A program made the translations under genes and the position numbers. Under the pieces are notes generated by a model. That model made no database searches. It was not told the DNA's origin and saw only the letters and a program-made list of their open reading frames with translations. From positions 15,059 through 79,058 of the forward strand of contig NZ_QAIL01000141.1 of the NCBI RefSeq assembly GCF_003061025.1: a DNA stretch of 64,000 bases, written 5' to 3'. Of the stretch, positions 35,928-45,831 are shown piece after piece. This stretch comes from Pedobacter sp. HMWF019. GTDB taxonomy: Bacteria > Bacteroidota > Bacteroidia > Sphingobacteriales > Sphingobacteriaceae. Positions within the stretch are counted from its first letter, which is position 1; every line of letters starts with the position of its first letter.

Positions 35928-38287
35928 ACTCTATTTATAAAACGAAGATCCAGTTTCCTGCAATATTACTATTTATTATTCTTTTTGTTACTGCATGTTC
36001 TTCTACAAAATACATACAGGATTATCAATCCGTTGTAAAAGAGGTGCATATAGATAGTTTACCTCCAAAACTTCAGGAAGAAGCTTTCAGTTATGTACAG
36101 AAAGATATCAGGCCGGCTCCTAAATTGGGCATTAACGTAGGCTTATACAATTTGTTTTATACTTTATTTAAAACAAAGTCTGTTGGAAATCCGGCGCCTC
36201 TGCTGGACAGTACACTGGTTGAGATTTCCCGTAACCAGATTGAAAAGTTTTTAAATAGTAAAGGTTATTTTAATGCAAAAGTAAGTTCAGACATTACGGT
36301 CAAAAGGCAGCGGGCAAAGGTGTATTTTAAAGCCAATCCCGGCCCGGCATTCTTTGTTAAGAAATTAAGTTATGATATCGAAGATGCCAAAATGAAAGAT
36401 ATTTATTTCAATAGCAAACAGAAATTTACCCATTTAAGGGAAGGAATGCAATATGATGATGATTCTCTTGCTTATGAAAGGGATCAGATTTATGAATTGA
36501 TGAAGCATCATGGTTATTTCGACTTTGCCAGACCTTATATTAAATTTACGGTGGATTCGAATTCTAACAATGGCCAGACAAAGGTGATGCTGATTGTAGA
36601 CAATCCCGAGGGCAAGACAGAACATGCACAATTTAAAATTGGAGAAACTAATGTCATTGTAGCGCCAAGTACTGAAGGATTTCCTGATTCTATACGGTTT
36701 AATCCTAAAATCATTAGGGGGACAAGGTTTACAGACCTGTCCGGACATTTCAGACGCAACCCTATTTTGCGGTATAATTTTATCCGGCAAGGCGAGTTGT
36801 ATGACAATAAAAACGAAACCCTGACCTACGACAGGCTTTATGAGTTGAATGTCTTTAAAAATGTAAAGATTGATTACATCAAGCCTGCAGATAGTGTGAA
36901 TACGGTAAACCCGGTTATCCGGTTGATACCGCAAAAGCGGATGAGCAACAGGGTGGAGGGAGAGCTGCCTTTTAATGCGGGTACTGTGGGCTTTACACTC
37001 AGTAACACTTATATTAACAATAATATGTTCAGAGGTGCTGAACGCTTTGAATTTCAAATCAAAGGTGGTTTGCAATCCAGGCTTGGTCAGGGTAAATCGG
37101 TCTTTAATGATGTGTATCAACGGGATTTCTCTTTAAGTACAAGCCTGGCTATTCCAAGACTTATGGTTCCTTTTCATGTCCCTGTGATGGGTAAAAATGG
37201 AATGCCTTTCACTTCATTTGGTATTAGTTATGTGTACGGGCTTCAGAAAGATGTCTTTTCAAGAAAAGTATTCCAAACCTCTATAACCTACGACTGGTAT
37301 GAAACAAAATTTAAGGTGCATTCCTTTACACCTTTGAACTTTGAATACCGGTTGGGATCATTGTTACTGGATACGGTAAATAATCCGGATAATGCTGCGC
37401 TGGTTAAAGACAATGCTTATAATCTGATGTTGCTGAACAGGAAAGACATTACCCTTGGTATGAAATATAGCTATACCTTGAACCAGGCGAAACTTTTGAT
37501 TCCCGGCACCTTTGTTTACTTTAGAGGGAGCATGGATATCGCAGGGAATATGTTACAGGGAATAACCCGTTTGTTTGGAAGTGTGCATCATGCTTCAGAA
37601 GGGGATTATTCTGAAATCCTTGGGTTGCCTTATAATCAATATGTACGACCTGAAATTGATTTGAGGTGGTATAAAAATCTTGGTGGTGTAAGACAGTTTG
37701 TAGCAAGAATAAATGCCGGAATTGCTGTTGCTTATGGAAATTCTATTGCAATACCCTTTGAAAAAAAGTTCTTTGCTGGGGGATCCAGTGGGGTAAGGGC
37801 TTGGCAAGCCAGAACATTAGGCCCAGGGAATTATAACCGGGACGTTCTGACTCAGGATCAGCGTACAATTTTGTATGGGCTGGATCAGCTGGGCGATATG
37901 CATATTGAAACCAATCTGGAGTACAGGTATAAAATGCTCAATAAGTTTTTTGGTGCGCAGCTTAAAGGAGCAGTTTTTCTGGATGCGGGTAACGTATGGA
38001 ACGTTTCATCGGGACAACCTGCAGAAACTTATTTTAAATTTCAGAAATTATTTGATCAGATTGCAATTGGAACGGGTGTGGGTTTAAGGTATGATGTAGA
38101 TTATTTTGTATTCAGATTTGATATTGGATTAAAACTTAAAGATCCTCAGTTCAGTGGCTCTGACCAATGGGTTATTGCTAAGTATCTGAGTGGAGCAAAA
38201 GACTTTAAAAATGAGTATAACACTACTCATGCACCGGATACTTATCGTTTTGTACAGTATAATTTCGGAATAGGGATGCCTTTTTAA
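35912..38287 (+). CDS. TamL-like BamA/TamA family outer-membrane lipoprotein
   Basis: A protein of about 790 residues with a lipobox (LFVTACSS), POTRA-like repeats (about 100-330, KFLNSKGYFNAKV) and an Omp85 barrel containing GGSSGVRAWQARTLGPG and a C-terminal beta strand ending FGIGMPF. A lipidated TamA (TamL) is typical of Bacteroidetes and assists envelope biogenesis. No tamB gene follows, which is unlike many relatives. The start is a GTG at 35912 or TTG at 35918; there is no nearby ATG. The frame overlaps the divergent methyltransferase gene. Confidence 0.87.
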   Translation: MILKAYSIYKTKIQFPAILLFIILFVTACSSTKYIQDYQSVVKEVHIDSLPPKLQEEAFSYVQKDIRPAPKLGINVGLYNLFYTLFKTKSVGNPAPLLDSTLVEISRNQIEKFLNSKGYFNAKVSSDITVKRQRAKVYFKANPGPAFFVKKLSYDIEDAKMKDIYFNSKQKFTHLREGMQYDDDSLAYERDQIYELMKHHGYFDFARPYIKFTVDSNSNNGQTKVMLIVDNPEGKTEHAQFKIGETNVIVAPSTEGFPDSIRFNPKIIRGTRFTDLSGHFRRNPILRYNFIRQGELYDNKNETLTYDRLYELNVFKNVKIDYIKPADSVNTVNPVIRLIPQKRMSNRVEGELPFNAGTVGFTLSNTYINNNMFRGAERFEFQIKGGLQSRLGQGKSVFNDVYQRDFSLSTSLAIPRLMVPFHVPVMGKNGMPFTSFGISYVYGLQKDVFSRKVFQTSITYDWYETKFKVHSFTPLNFEYRLGSLLLDTVNNPDNAALVKDNAYNLMLLNRKDITLGMKYSYTLNQAKLLIPGTFVYFRGSMDIAGNMLQGITRLFGSVHHASEGDYSEILGLPYNQYVRPEIDLRWYKNLGGVRQFVARINAGIAVAYGNSIAIPFEKKFFAGGSSGVRAWQARTLGPGNYNRDVLTQDQRTILYGLDQLGDMHIETNLEYRYKMLNKFFGAQLKGAVFLDAGNVWNVSSGQPAETYFKFQKLFDQIAIGTGVGLRYDVDYFVFRFDIGLKLKDPQFSGSDQWVIAKYLSGAKDFKNEYNTTHAPDTYRFVQYNFGIGMPF

Positions 38288-38814
38288 AAGAGCTTCTTCA
38301 GGCCGTCAAATACTGTTTCAAAAAAAGTTGGTATACTCAAACCGTTACTGTGGTTAAAGTAGAAGAAGATCAACAGGAGAATGACAGCAAAGATGAGAAA
38401 TTTCCTGAACGCAAAGGCCAGCAGAACAATGATGAGCGGGATTAGCACCAGCCACATACTATTAAATGCATAAGGGCTTAGGTCTCCGTCTTTTTTATAT
38501 ACATAAACCAGTTTGCTGTGCGTACCCTTATCATTGATATGTTTAATATAGACAAAAGAGGAGCGTTCCAGTTGAAGAGGCAATATAGCAACACCATCAT
38601 TGAATTTTAATGATTGGGTGAAACCACTTACACTGAAGGTGTAGATCCCGTTGATCTGCTCCTGGGGCTTGTCCAGGGAGTCGGCGGCAATAATAGCGAG
38701 TTTGCTGTTTTTTAACAAACTCTCTTTTACAATAAAGTTATTGATATCCGAACGTTGTGCAAAACCGGTACTGGTTAGGAATAACAAAAGGAAAAATAAG
38801 TAAGCTGGTCTCAT
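38284..38814 (-). CDS. Membrane protein of unknown function
   Basis: A 176-residue protein with a signal peptide (ending near GFAQ), an exported beta-rich domain and two adjacent hydrophobic helices near residues 120-155, then a short tail. No family is recognised. Its start overlaps the stop of the patatin gene as ATGA, so the two are probably translated together and may work together at the envelope. Confidence 0.7.
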   Translation of the reverse strand: MRPAYLFFLLLFLTSTGFAQRSDINNFIVKESLLKNSKLAIIAADSLDKPQEQINGIYTFSVSGFTQSLKFNDGVAILPLQLERSSFVYIKHINDKGTHSKLVYVYKKDGDLSPYAFNSMWLVLIPLIIVLLAFAFRKFLIFAVILLLIFFYFNHSNGLSIPTFFETVFDGLKKLF

Positions 38815-41129
38815 TCTAATGATCGTTTATTGTAAATTAAATATCCCAAATGTAGTAAAACGCCGTTTCTTTTTGTGTGGTCATCGTATAAATTATAACT
38901 AAAGCTGATTGGACCTACAGGGGTATGGTACACAAGGCCTGCTGTTCCTGCATAATGCCATTTGCTAAATGCTTTGTTGTTGTCTACATCCTGGAATCCT
39001 TCCTGCTGAATTTCTTTGTAAGGAAGAAAAACATAGGCTTCTACCCTAAGGTCAAGGTTCCGTTTTAAGGTATAGACGTTTTTAAGCCCTCCGGCCAGAT
39101 AGCTCGCTGCCCTGAATTTTTCCAGGAAAAGTGATCTGCTGTCCTGTAATGGGTAAAATGCCGGGGCAACCAGTAATGTGGAGTAGTAATTTGAAAACAA
39201 GGGTAGATTGGAAAGTACAGCTTCTGCCAGATAACCAAGGCTATAATAGTTCTTGTGAAAAAAGTAATTTTCATCGCTGACTTTGACACTGCCCCAGTTT
39301 TTGTTATGACTCTGTACATCCAACTGGTTATAGAAGGAGGCGTTTCTTGCAATATTTCCCGGGGTGTAGTTTTCTTTTCCGGTATAGTAATTAACACTTA
39401 AAGTGAAGTTTCTTCCTTTGTTGGCATACTGTTTCCGGTTAAATGTGTTTTGCTCAAAAGTAAGGTTCGGCCTGAATCCATTAAATGTAGTGCGATCAAG
39501 TATGTCACCTACATTAAAGGTATTGGTTGGGCTGTAATGGTCGGAATTGTTGAATGCGGCAGCGCTGAGCGTTATTTTGGTTCCTCTGTTCAAAGGGATC
39601 CCAAATTTAAAGTCTATTTTTCTGTCCGTTTGTTCTATATAAGTTGGGCTTGGATTTTCAATAAAAATGGAGCTGGTACTGTAATAATTAAAATGGTTAA
39701 AGGTCATCTCAGCAGCCAGAAACATGGGTAGGCTGGTTGGGAAGTCAACCCGCGCATTTAGCTGGGCCGCCTCGTAGAACCTGCCGGAATAGAAATTTAC
39801 ACCAAAGGTGTAGGCTTTTCTGTTTAGATAGTTGTATTGCACGCCTAAATAAACATTGCTGATGGGGCGAGTCGAGATATTGCCACCCAGATCTATTTTA
39901 AAGCTTCTTTTTGGTCTGGCTACGATTTCAAAGGTATAGCTGTCTGATGGTTGGTTATAGGATATTTTCGGGTAAACGGTTTCAAAAGTTTCATCTGCAA
40001 CCAATTTATAATAGCCTTGTTTAATGTCGGAGAGATTGAATGTTGCTTTATCTTTCTTAAACAAACGCTCTATATATTTTTTTTGCTGGTCATTAACACC
40101 GCTTACGCTGATGGAGCTGAAAAAGAGGTCTGGCTTTTTATTGTTGAAATTGTTCCTTTTGATGCTAAGATCTTCAGGGTTTGTTCTTCTGGTAACTGCT
40201 TTTTTGATTTGGGCCATATTTGCCATTGCTGCATCATAACCTTGTTTGATCAGTTCTGCTACTGGATAAAAATTCGTAGAGGTATAGTCAGTAAGATTGG
40301 GCTGGATGTAAATTCCATTTTCTCCTATCATTGTAGAATCAGATTTGGCCAGGAACATATAGATCAGCGATCGGTTGAGTAAGCGGTCACCATTGTCTTT
40401 AGGATACTCCTTAAATGTTTTGGAAGATACGTTTACCCCAATAACATAGTCTGGTTTAAATTCCTTTTTCATAATGTCTACAGGGAAATTGTTATAAATT
40501 CCTCCATCAAAAACATATTTTCCGTCTACCCGTATAGGTCTGTAGACAAAGGGAACGGTCATGGTAGCCCTTACCGCTTCTGCAAGACTTCCGCTTTTCA
40601 GGGTAATACTGTTTTGCAGCAGTACATCAGAAACCATGCAACGGTAGGGGATAAATAAATTATCAAAATTATCTTTGGCAACGGCTGATGCCTGGGAAAA
40701 AAGTTCGAGCAGTGCAAAATTTAAAGGAATATCATTTACAAGGTTGGATCTGAAACTGAGCCGGAGGCTAGTGTCTATACTCAGTTTTGCAGATAGGGCA
40801 GAAGCATTTACATTGTTTTTTTGGAAAAAGAGGCTATAATCGCTGGTGTATTTTCCGCTAACCCAGTCTTGAAAGTCCTTGCTCAGCGCTATTTTTTCCA
40901 TTTGTGCGGGTGTATAGCCTGCGGCATACATGGCGCCAACAATCCCCCCCATTGAAGTTCCTGTAATATAATCTACTGGAATGTTGTTTTCTTCCAGGGC
41001 TTTGAGTGTGCCTATATGGGCAAGTCCTTTTGCTCCGCCACCACTTAAAACCAGGCCAACTTTTTGCGCATGGCCATATAATGCACAAAAAGTGAATAAA
41101 AATGGTAAGAGGTATCTATAAGCTATCAC
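38811..41129 (-). CDS. Patatin-like phospholipase with outer-membrane barrel
   Basis: A 772-residue exported protein (signal peptide ending near YGHAQ). The patatin domain has the oxyanion loop GGGAKG, nucleophile Ser59 in GTSMG and catalytic Asp208 in FDGGIYNNFP. The C-terminal half has a POTRA-like part and BamA-like beta strands, resembling PlpD-type autotransported lipases. It likely hydrolyses phospholipids. Overlap with the next gene is 4 bp. Confidence 0.9.
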   Translation of the reverse strand: MIAYRYLLPFLFTFCALYGHAQKVGLVLSGGGAKGLAHIGTLKALEENNIPVDYITGTSMGGIVGAMYAAGYTPAQMEKIALSKDFQDWVSGKYTSDYSLFFQKNNVNASALSAKLSIDTSLRLSFRSNLVNDIPLNFALLELFSQASAVAKDNFDNLFIPYRCMVSDVLLQNSITLKSGSLAEAVRATMTVPFVYRPIRVDGKYVFDGGIYNNFPVDIMKKEFKPDYVIGVNVSSKTFKEYPKDNGDRLLNRSLIYMFLAKSDSTMIGENGIYIQPNLTDYTSTNFYPVAELIKQGYDAAMANMAQIKKAVTRRTNPEDLSIKRNNFNNKKPDLFFSSISVSGVNDQQKKYIERLFKKDKATFNLSDIKQGYYKLVADETFETVYPKISYNQPSDSYTFEIVARPKRSFKIDLGGNISTRPISNVYLGVQYNYLNRKAYTFGVNFYSGRFYEAAQLNARVDFPTSLPMFLAAEMTFNHFNYYSTSSIFIENPSPTYIEQTDRKIDFKFGIPLNRGTKITLSAAAFNNSDHYSPTNTFNVGDILDRTTFNGFRPNLTFEQNTFNRKQYANKGRNFTLSVNYYTGKENYTPGNIARNASFYNQLDVQSHNKNWGSVKVSDENYFFHKNYYSLGYLAEAVLSNLPLFSNYYSTLLVAPAFYPLQDSRSLFLEKFRAASYLAGGLKNVYTLKRNLDLRVEAYVFLPYKEIQQEGFQDVDNNKAFSKWHYAGTAGLVYHTPVGPISFSYNLYDDHTKRNGVLLHLGYLIYNKRSLE

Positions 41130-41172
41130 ATCCTAAAAATAGGATTTTCGATGATCAAATCCTTGATTTGTT

Positions 41173-41661
41173 TTAATTTAAGCTATAAATGCTATAGGTG
41201 AGTAGGGCTGCGAAACTTACCCATAGTATATAGGGAATGAAAAGTAGTCCGGCTATTTTGTCGATCTTGTAAAATACTCTGGCATTGGTGATGATAACGG
41301 CCAGTAAAATGAAAATCTCTATCAGTGCAATTCCTATTTCCCTGGCGTAGAAAAAGATAAAAGACCACATTAAGTTCAAGATGAGTTGTATGAAATAAAG
41401 GGCCAGTGTTCGGGGGAAGTGGACAATTTGTTCTCTTTTTCTCCAGACCAGGTAAGCTGAGATACCGATCAGAATAAAGAGAAACGTCCATACCGGTGGA
41501 AAAATGGTATTGGGCGGATTAAATGAAGGCTTAGTTAATGTGGGATACCATGTTTTTACAGAAGTAGCTGTCAATAAACCACCTAGAGATCCAATGGCAA
41601 TAGGGATGGCCAGATTAAGAAGAAAAGCGCCTATATGAAAAGGTTTGTTCTGTGCAGCCAT
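41173..41661 (-). CDS. TspO/MBR family membrane protein
   Basis: A 162-residue, five-helix membrane protein of the tryptophan-rich sensory protein family, which binds tetrapyrroles. KTWYPTLTKPSFNPP and the Trp-rich PVWTFLFILIG are diagnostic. I start at ATG 41661 (MAAQNKPF); the longer open frame upstream reads through the tRNA-Arg gene and is not coding. Role in this organism unknown. Confidence 0.9.
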   Translation of the reverse strand: MAAQNKPFHIGAFLLNLAIPIAIGSLGGLLTATSVKTWYPTLTKPSFNPPNTIFPPVWTFLFILIGISAYLVWRKREQIVHFPRTLALYFIQLILNLMWSFIFFYAREIGIALIEIFILLAVIITNARVFYKIDKIAGLLFIPYILWVSFAALLTYSIYSLN

Positions 41662-41690
41662 GGGGACAAGTTTAAATCCTGTATAATCAA

Positions 41691-41718
41691 CAAAAGCTGT
41701 CAGGATTGACAGCTTTTG
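41691..41718 (-). terminator. Hairpin terminator after tRNA-Arg
   Basis: CAAAAGCTGTCA and TGACAGCTTTTG form a perfect 12-bp stem with a GGAT loop, 10 nt past the tRNA 3' end in the direction of tRNA transcription. The trailing T-run is short. Confidence 0.6.
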
Positions 41719-41727
41719 TAAGAAATG

Positions 41728-41799
41728 TGCCCCTGGAGGGATTCGAACCCCCATCGATGGTACCGGAAACCATAATTCTATCCATTGAACTACAGGGAC
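41728..41799 (-). tRNA. tRNA-Arg (CCG)
   Basis: A 72-nt cloverleaf. Acceptor stem GTCCCTG/CAGGGGC, discriminator A, anticodon stem ATGGT/ACCAT with loop TTCCGGT giving anticodon CCG, and T-arm TTCGAAT. CCA is not encoded, unlike the tRNA-Cys in this window. TATCTTTG on the minus strand (41808-41815) is a probable -7 box. Confidence 0.94.
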
Positions 41800-42015
41800 A
41801 ATTTGCGCAAAGATATAAAAAAAACACAATTGTAAATCTAAATTATAAAGTATTGCAAAAGACAATCATTTTTTGTCTGTTTTAGCGTTCTGTTGGCACG
41901 CGGAATTACAAAGAATTTAAGATTTCAGGGCTTGTTTTGTCCGTTTGAACGGGAGTTGCTGTGGAAAAATGCCGGATAGTCTTGATATTTGGAAAGCGTT
42001 CTATATTTGTAACCT

Positions 42016-43065
42016 ATGATGTCAAAAAAACTTATAGATAACCTGATCAGGGCAAGCAGTTGGTTTTCGATTGGTTTGGGTGTTTTTGTGTTCAGTGCAG
42101 TTTTAATGGAAGTTGGCAGTGCTACAGATGCGCTGGGAAGAGCAGTTTTTACCCTGTCGTCTTTATTTACGGCATGTATGTGTAACCTAATGGTGATCTG
42201 GTTGTTTGAGCGAATGAAGCTTACGGAAGCTCCTCAGTTTACCATTTGCCGGTATGCAGTGAGTATGATTCTTATGCTTCTTGTTTCAAGCGGTTTCAAT
42301 ATTCTGTATATAGAGCTAAACAGGATCGGCTGGCTGCCTCAAACACCTCTGCTTAGGTTTTCACAGACCAAGTTCTATCTGTACACCGTTGTTCAGACAG
42401 CAATGATGAGCGGAATCATCTGGATTCTTCATGGTTATATTCTGGAACAGGATGCTAAGGTAAGGGCTGAATTGGAAAACTCCCGTTTGATGGCCAGCAG
42501 AACAGAAGCTGCTTATCAGATGCTGTTGCAGCAGATCCACCCTCATTTTCTATTTAACGCTCTTAATACGCTTAAATCTATGATCAGAAAATATCCTGAC
42601 CAGGCGGAAGATTATTTGATTCGTTTGTCCGATTTCCTGCGTGCTTCTTTATCTACAGGTAATCAGGAAATCAGCAGCCTAAAAGATGAGTTGAAACTTT
42701 GCGAAGATTATCTCGAAATGCAGCGCATCAGGTTAGGAAGCGCTTTACAAGTCAGAATCGACATAGGAGAAAATGAGCCAGCCGATAGGATGCTGCCCGT
42801 TTTTTCTTTACAACCCTTGCTGGAGAATGCCATTAAACATAATGAACTTACCGAAGAATCTCCTTTACATATCGATATTTCAGTTGAAGATGACTGGATC
42901 ACCATTCAGAATAATGTTAAACTGAAAACGATCACAGAAAATTCGACAGGAAGCGGGCTGGCTAATATTTCTGAACGCCATAAACTACTTACTGGTCTAA
43001 ATATCAGGATTAAAGATACAGGACCTGAATTTTCGGTAAGCCTCAAAATGCTTAAACAAATTTAA
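42016..43065 (+). CDS. LytS-type sensor histidine kinase
   Basis: A 349-residue kinase with four N-terminal membrane helices (about residues 15-145) and a His_kinase domain. His175 lies in LLQQIHPHFLFNALN, and the ATP-binding domain has LQPLLENAIKHN and GSGLANI. There is no extracytoplasmic sensor domain. It is followed after 15 bp by its LytTR regulator. Confidence 0.93.
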   Translation: MMSKKLIDNLIRASSWFSIGLGVFVFSAVLMEVGSATDALGRAVFTLSSLFTACMCNLMVIWLFERMKLTEAPQFTICRYAVSMILMLLVSSGFNILYIELNRIGWLPQTPLLRFSQTKFYLYTVVQTAMMSGIIWILHGYILEQDAKVRAELENSRLMASRTEAAYQMLLQQIHPHFLFNALNTLKSMIRKYPDQAEDYLIRLSDFLRASLSTGNQEISSLKDELKLCEDYLEMQRIRLGSALQVRIDIGENEPADRMLPVFSLQPLLENAIKHNELTEESPLHIDISVEDDWITIQNNVKLKTITENSTGSGLANISERHKLLTGLNIRIKDTGPEFSVSLKMLKQI

Positions 43066-43080
43066 ACAGCAAAGCTTTAT

Positions 43081-43845
43081 ATGAAGATTGTAATTATAGA
43101 GGATGAGAAATTAACTGCTGAACACCTGGCAGATATCATACAACTGGTTGATCCCGAAATAGAGATTGTTGCTTATTTACGTTCGGTAAAACAGGCTGTA
43201 GATTATTTTATGCAAAACCCTGATCCTGATCTGATTTTCAGCGATATTCAATTAGGAGATGGGCTGAGCTTTGAGATCTATGAAGCTACGGATATACAGG
43301 TGCCGGTTATTTTTTGCACGGCTTATGATGAATATGCTTTAAATGCTTTCCAGGTAAACGGGATTGATTATATTCTAAAACCCTTCAATAGAGATTCTAT
43401 TGCGAAAGCACTGCAAAAATATCAATTGCTTAAACAGAGTTTTTCGAATAAGCAAATTTCTTACGAGGGTATTATGGAATTGTTTTCCAGGCAAACGGCT
43501 CCCAAAGCTTCGAGTATACTGGTCCATTACAAAGATAAGATCGTTCCAGTTAAAATGGAGGGGATCGCTTTATTTTACATTGAACATGAAGAGCCCCGTT
43601 TGCTGACACTTAACCAGGAAATCTATCCGGCAGGGAAAAATCTGGAGGAACTGGAGAAATTAACCGGTTCTGGTTTTTTTAGGGTAAACCGTCAGTTCCT
43701 GGTCAACAGGAAAGCCATAAAAGATGCAGCTCATTTTTTTTCCAGAAAACTGATTCTGAATCTGAATATTCCTTTTGACCAGCAGATAACTGTGAGTAAG
43801 GAAAAAACACCTTCATTTTTAGACTGGCTTTCCCGTAGTCATTAG
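43081..43845 (+). CDS. LytTR family response regulator
   Basis: A 254-residue regulator: receiver domain with phosphoacceptor Asp55 (IFSDIQLGDG) and Lys in YILKPF, then a LytTR DNA-binding domain (about 150-250, FFRVNRQFLVNRKAI). Partner of the kinase just upstream. Its targets are not evident. Confidence 0.94.
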   Translation: MKIVIIEDEKLTAEHLADIIQLVDPEIEIVAYLRSVKQAVDYFMQNPDPDLIFSDIQLGDGLSFEIYEATDIQVPVIFCTAYDEYALNAFQVNGIDYILKPFNRDSIAKALQKYQLLKQSFSNKQISYEGIMELFSRQTAPKASSILVHYKDKIVPVKMEGIALFYIEHEEPRLLTLNQEIYPAGKNLEELEKLTGSGFFRVNRQFLVNRKAIKDAAHFFSRKLILNLNIPFDQQITVSKEKTPSFLDWLSRSH

Positions 43846-43970
43846 CTGCGGGATTCAGATGCATTTTTGTCCGGTTCAGTCCATATTCGCTGGTTTTATC
43901 TTTTTATAAAGCTGATCTTTAAATTCCCCGGAAATAATAAGATTATGTTAGACGAAGAAGCGCATAAAGA

Positions 43971-44210
43971 ATGATGTACATTACTATTTTTAAGACCTCG
44001 GTACCAGACAGGGAAAGTCTGGTGAGGATTGAGCCGGCCCTGGATTCGGCTTTCGGGAAAGGAAACTGGTCTTTTGCCTTTGAAGATACAGACAAAATAT
44101 TCCGCGTAGTAAGCAATAGTCCGTGTACGGAAACAGCGTTACACTTGTTGTCGGAGTACGGATTTCTAGGTGAAGAGCTTCCTTATTCCCTCGACGAATT
44201 TAAGGTGTAA
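43971..44210 (+). CDS. Small protein, possibly HMA-like ferredoxin fold
   Basis: A 79-residue protein. The pattern ITIFKTSV, a long helix, DTDKIFRVVSNS and a C-terminal YGFLGEEL resembles short Bacteroidetes proteins with a heavy-metal-associated-like fold that lack the CxxC motif. Function unknown. It lies 125 bp after the LytTR gene. Confidence 0.6.
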   Translation: MMYITIFKTSVPDRESLVRIEPALDSAFGKGNWSFAFEDTDKIFRVVSNSPCTETALHLLSEYGFLGEELPYSLDEFKV

Positions 44211-44397
44211 TCCGGCCTTTTTTTCTTTTGTTGCACTCAGGCACTAAAATTCCTGACCCTTATGAGCAATTGTTAATAATTAACTGTAAGGTTGGAATGA
44301 ATTTTGGGTAATAAAAATGGCATTATTGAAAATAAAACCTCACTTTTGCAATCCTGATAAAGCAACAGAAGCATGTAAAAAATAGTCGAATTATTTT

Positions 44398-45774
44398 ATG
44401 GAAGAATTAATTGTTGAAGAAGTAGTTGAGCTGATTGAGAAGGGCGACGATGCACAATTAAAAGTTTATTTGGATGATCTGAACATTTCAGATGTAGAAC
44501 ATCTGATAGACGAGCTTCCCCAGCATGCAGTAAAATTTATAGATACTTTATCTATAAAAAGGGCAGTAAACGTTTTCAGGATTCTGGACTTTCCTACACA
44601 GGAAAGGATTCTTAAGAAACTTTCTGGTGTTAAACTGGCGGAGCTGATTAATCTGATGCCACCGGATGACCGGACTGCCTTATTTAGTGAACTTAAAGGC
44701 GATGCAGTAGCGAAGCTGATTAAGTTGCTCCCGGCAAAAGACCGTGTAGAGGCGCTTTCTCTGTTGGGGTATAAAGAAGACAGTGTTGGCCGTTTGATGA
44801 CGCCGGATTATGTTGCTGTGAAAAAGGACTGGACAGTAACCCGGGTATTGGAACATATCAGACGTTTTGGAAAAGATTCTGAGACGATCGATGTGATTTA
44901 TGTTATTGATAAAGGCGGTGTTCTTTTAGATGATATACGGATCAGAGAGATTCTCCTGGCAGATCCGGAAGCAAAAATTGGAGATTTGGCGGATAACCGT
45001 TCTATTGCGTTAAATGTAAACGATCCTCAGGAGGATGCGATCAATGTGTTCAGAATGAACAACCGTGTGGCTTTACCTGTGGTTGACGATAGCGATGTAT
45101 TACTCGGTATTGTAACTGTAGATGATATTCTATGGATTGCAAATGAAGAATATACAGAGGATATGCATAAGATAGGGGGTACCGAGGCCTTGGATGAACC
45201 TTACCTGGATATGCCTATCATAAAACTTGTTAAAAAGCGGGCAAGTTGGCTTATCGTATTGTTTTTAGGAGAAATGCTGACTGCAACAGCGATGCAGCAT
45301 TTTGAGATCGAACTTCAAAAAGCGATAGTTTTATCACTCTTTATTCCTTTGATTATGAGTAGTGGCGGGAATAGCGGTTCACAGGCATCGACATTAATTA
45401 TTCAGGCAATGGCGCTTGGAGAAGTTACTATTGCCGAATGGTGGAAAGTCATGAGGAGAGAGATTATATCTGGACTTGCCCTTGGTGTGATTCTGGGAAG
45501 CATAGGTTTGCTGAGGATTATCATTTGGCAAAACCTTCATTTTTATGATTATGGTACGCATTGGTTTCTCATTGCGATTACCATATTCTTTACCCTTATT
45601 GGGATTGTGCTCTGGGGAAGCTTAATTGGTTCAATGATGCCTATTATTATGAAGAAACTTAAGCTGGACCCTGCAACTTCATCAGCTCCATTTGTTGCTA
45701 CCATGGTGGATGTGACGGGTATAGTGATTTATTTCAGCGTTGCTGTTATTGTATTAAAAGGCATATTGCTATAA
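44398..45774 (+). CDS. mgtE: Magnesium transporter MgtE
   Basis: A 458-residue Mg2+ channel: MgtE N-domain (about 15-130, LMPPDDRTALFSEL), paired CBS domains (about 135-255, RLMTPDYVAV) and five membrane helices (about 285-458) with SSGGNSGSQASTLIIQAMALG forming the pore. No Mg2+ riboswitch was recognised in the 187 bp upstream. A terminator follows immediately. Confidence 0.95.
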   Translation: MEELIVEEVVELIEKGDDAQLKVYLDDLNISDVEHLIDELPQHAVKFIDTLSIKRAVNVFRILDFPTQERILKKLSGVKLAELINLMPPDDRTALFSELKGDAVAKLIKLLPAKDRVEALSLLGYKEDSVGRLMTPDYVAVKKDWTVTRVLEHIRRFGKDSETIDVIYVIDKGGVLLDDIRIREILLADPEAKIGDLADNRSIALNVNDPQEDAINVFRMNNRVALPVVDDSDVLLGIVTVDDILWIANEEYTEDMHKIGGTEALDEPYLDMPIIKLVKKRASWLIVLFLGEMLTATAMQHFEIELQKAIVLSLFIPLIMSSGGNSGSQASTLIIQAMALGEVTIAEWWKVMRREIISGLALGVILGSIGLLRIIIWQNLHFYDYGTHWFLIAITIFFTLIGIVLWGSLIGSMMPIIMKKLKLDPATSSAPFVATMVDVTGIVIYFSVAVIVLKGILL

Positions 45775-45775
45775 T

Positions 45776-45811
45776 AAAAAAAGGCAGTTCCATATGGAAC
45801 TGCCTTTTTTT
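45776..45811. terminator. Bidirectional terminator between mgtE and ychF
   Basis: AAAAAAAGGCAGTTCC and GGAACTGCCTTTTTTT form a perfect stem around ATAT, between convergent genes. Confidence 0.9.
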
Positions 45812-45831
45812 AAGTGTTCTTAATTCTATGT

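Noticed and set aside
41662-41865. Upstream extension of the TspO reading frame
   Set aside because: It runs through the tRNA-Arg gene and its terminator; the family sequence begins at ATG 41661.
44211-44397. Mg2+ riboswitch before mgtE
   Set aside because: I found no recognisable M-box core or switching terminator in this 187-bp gap.
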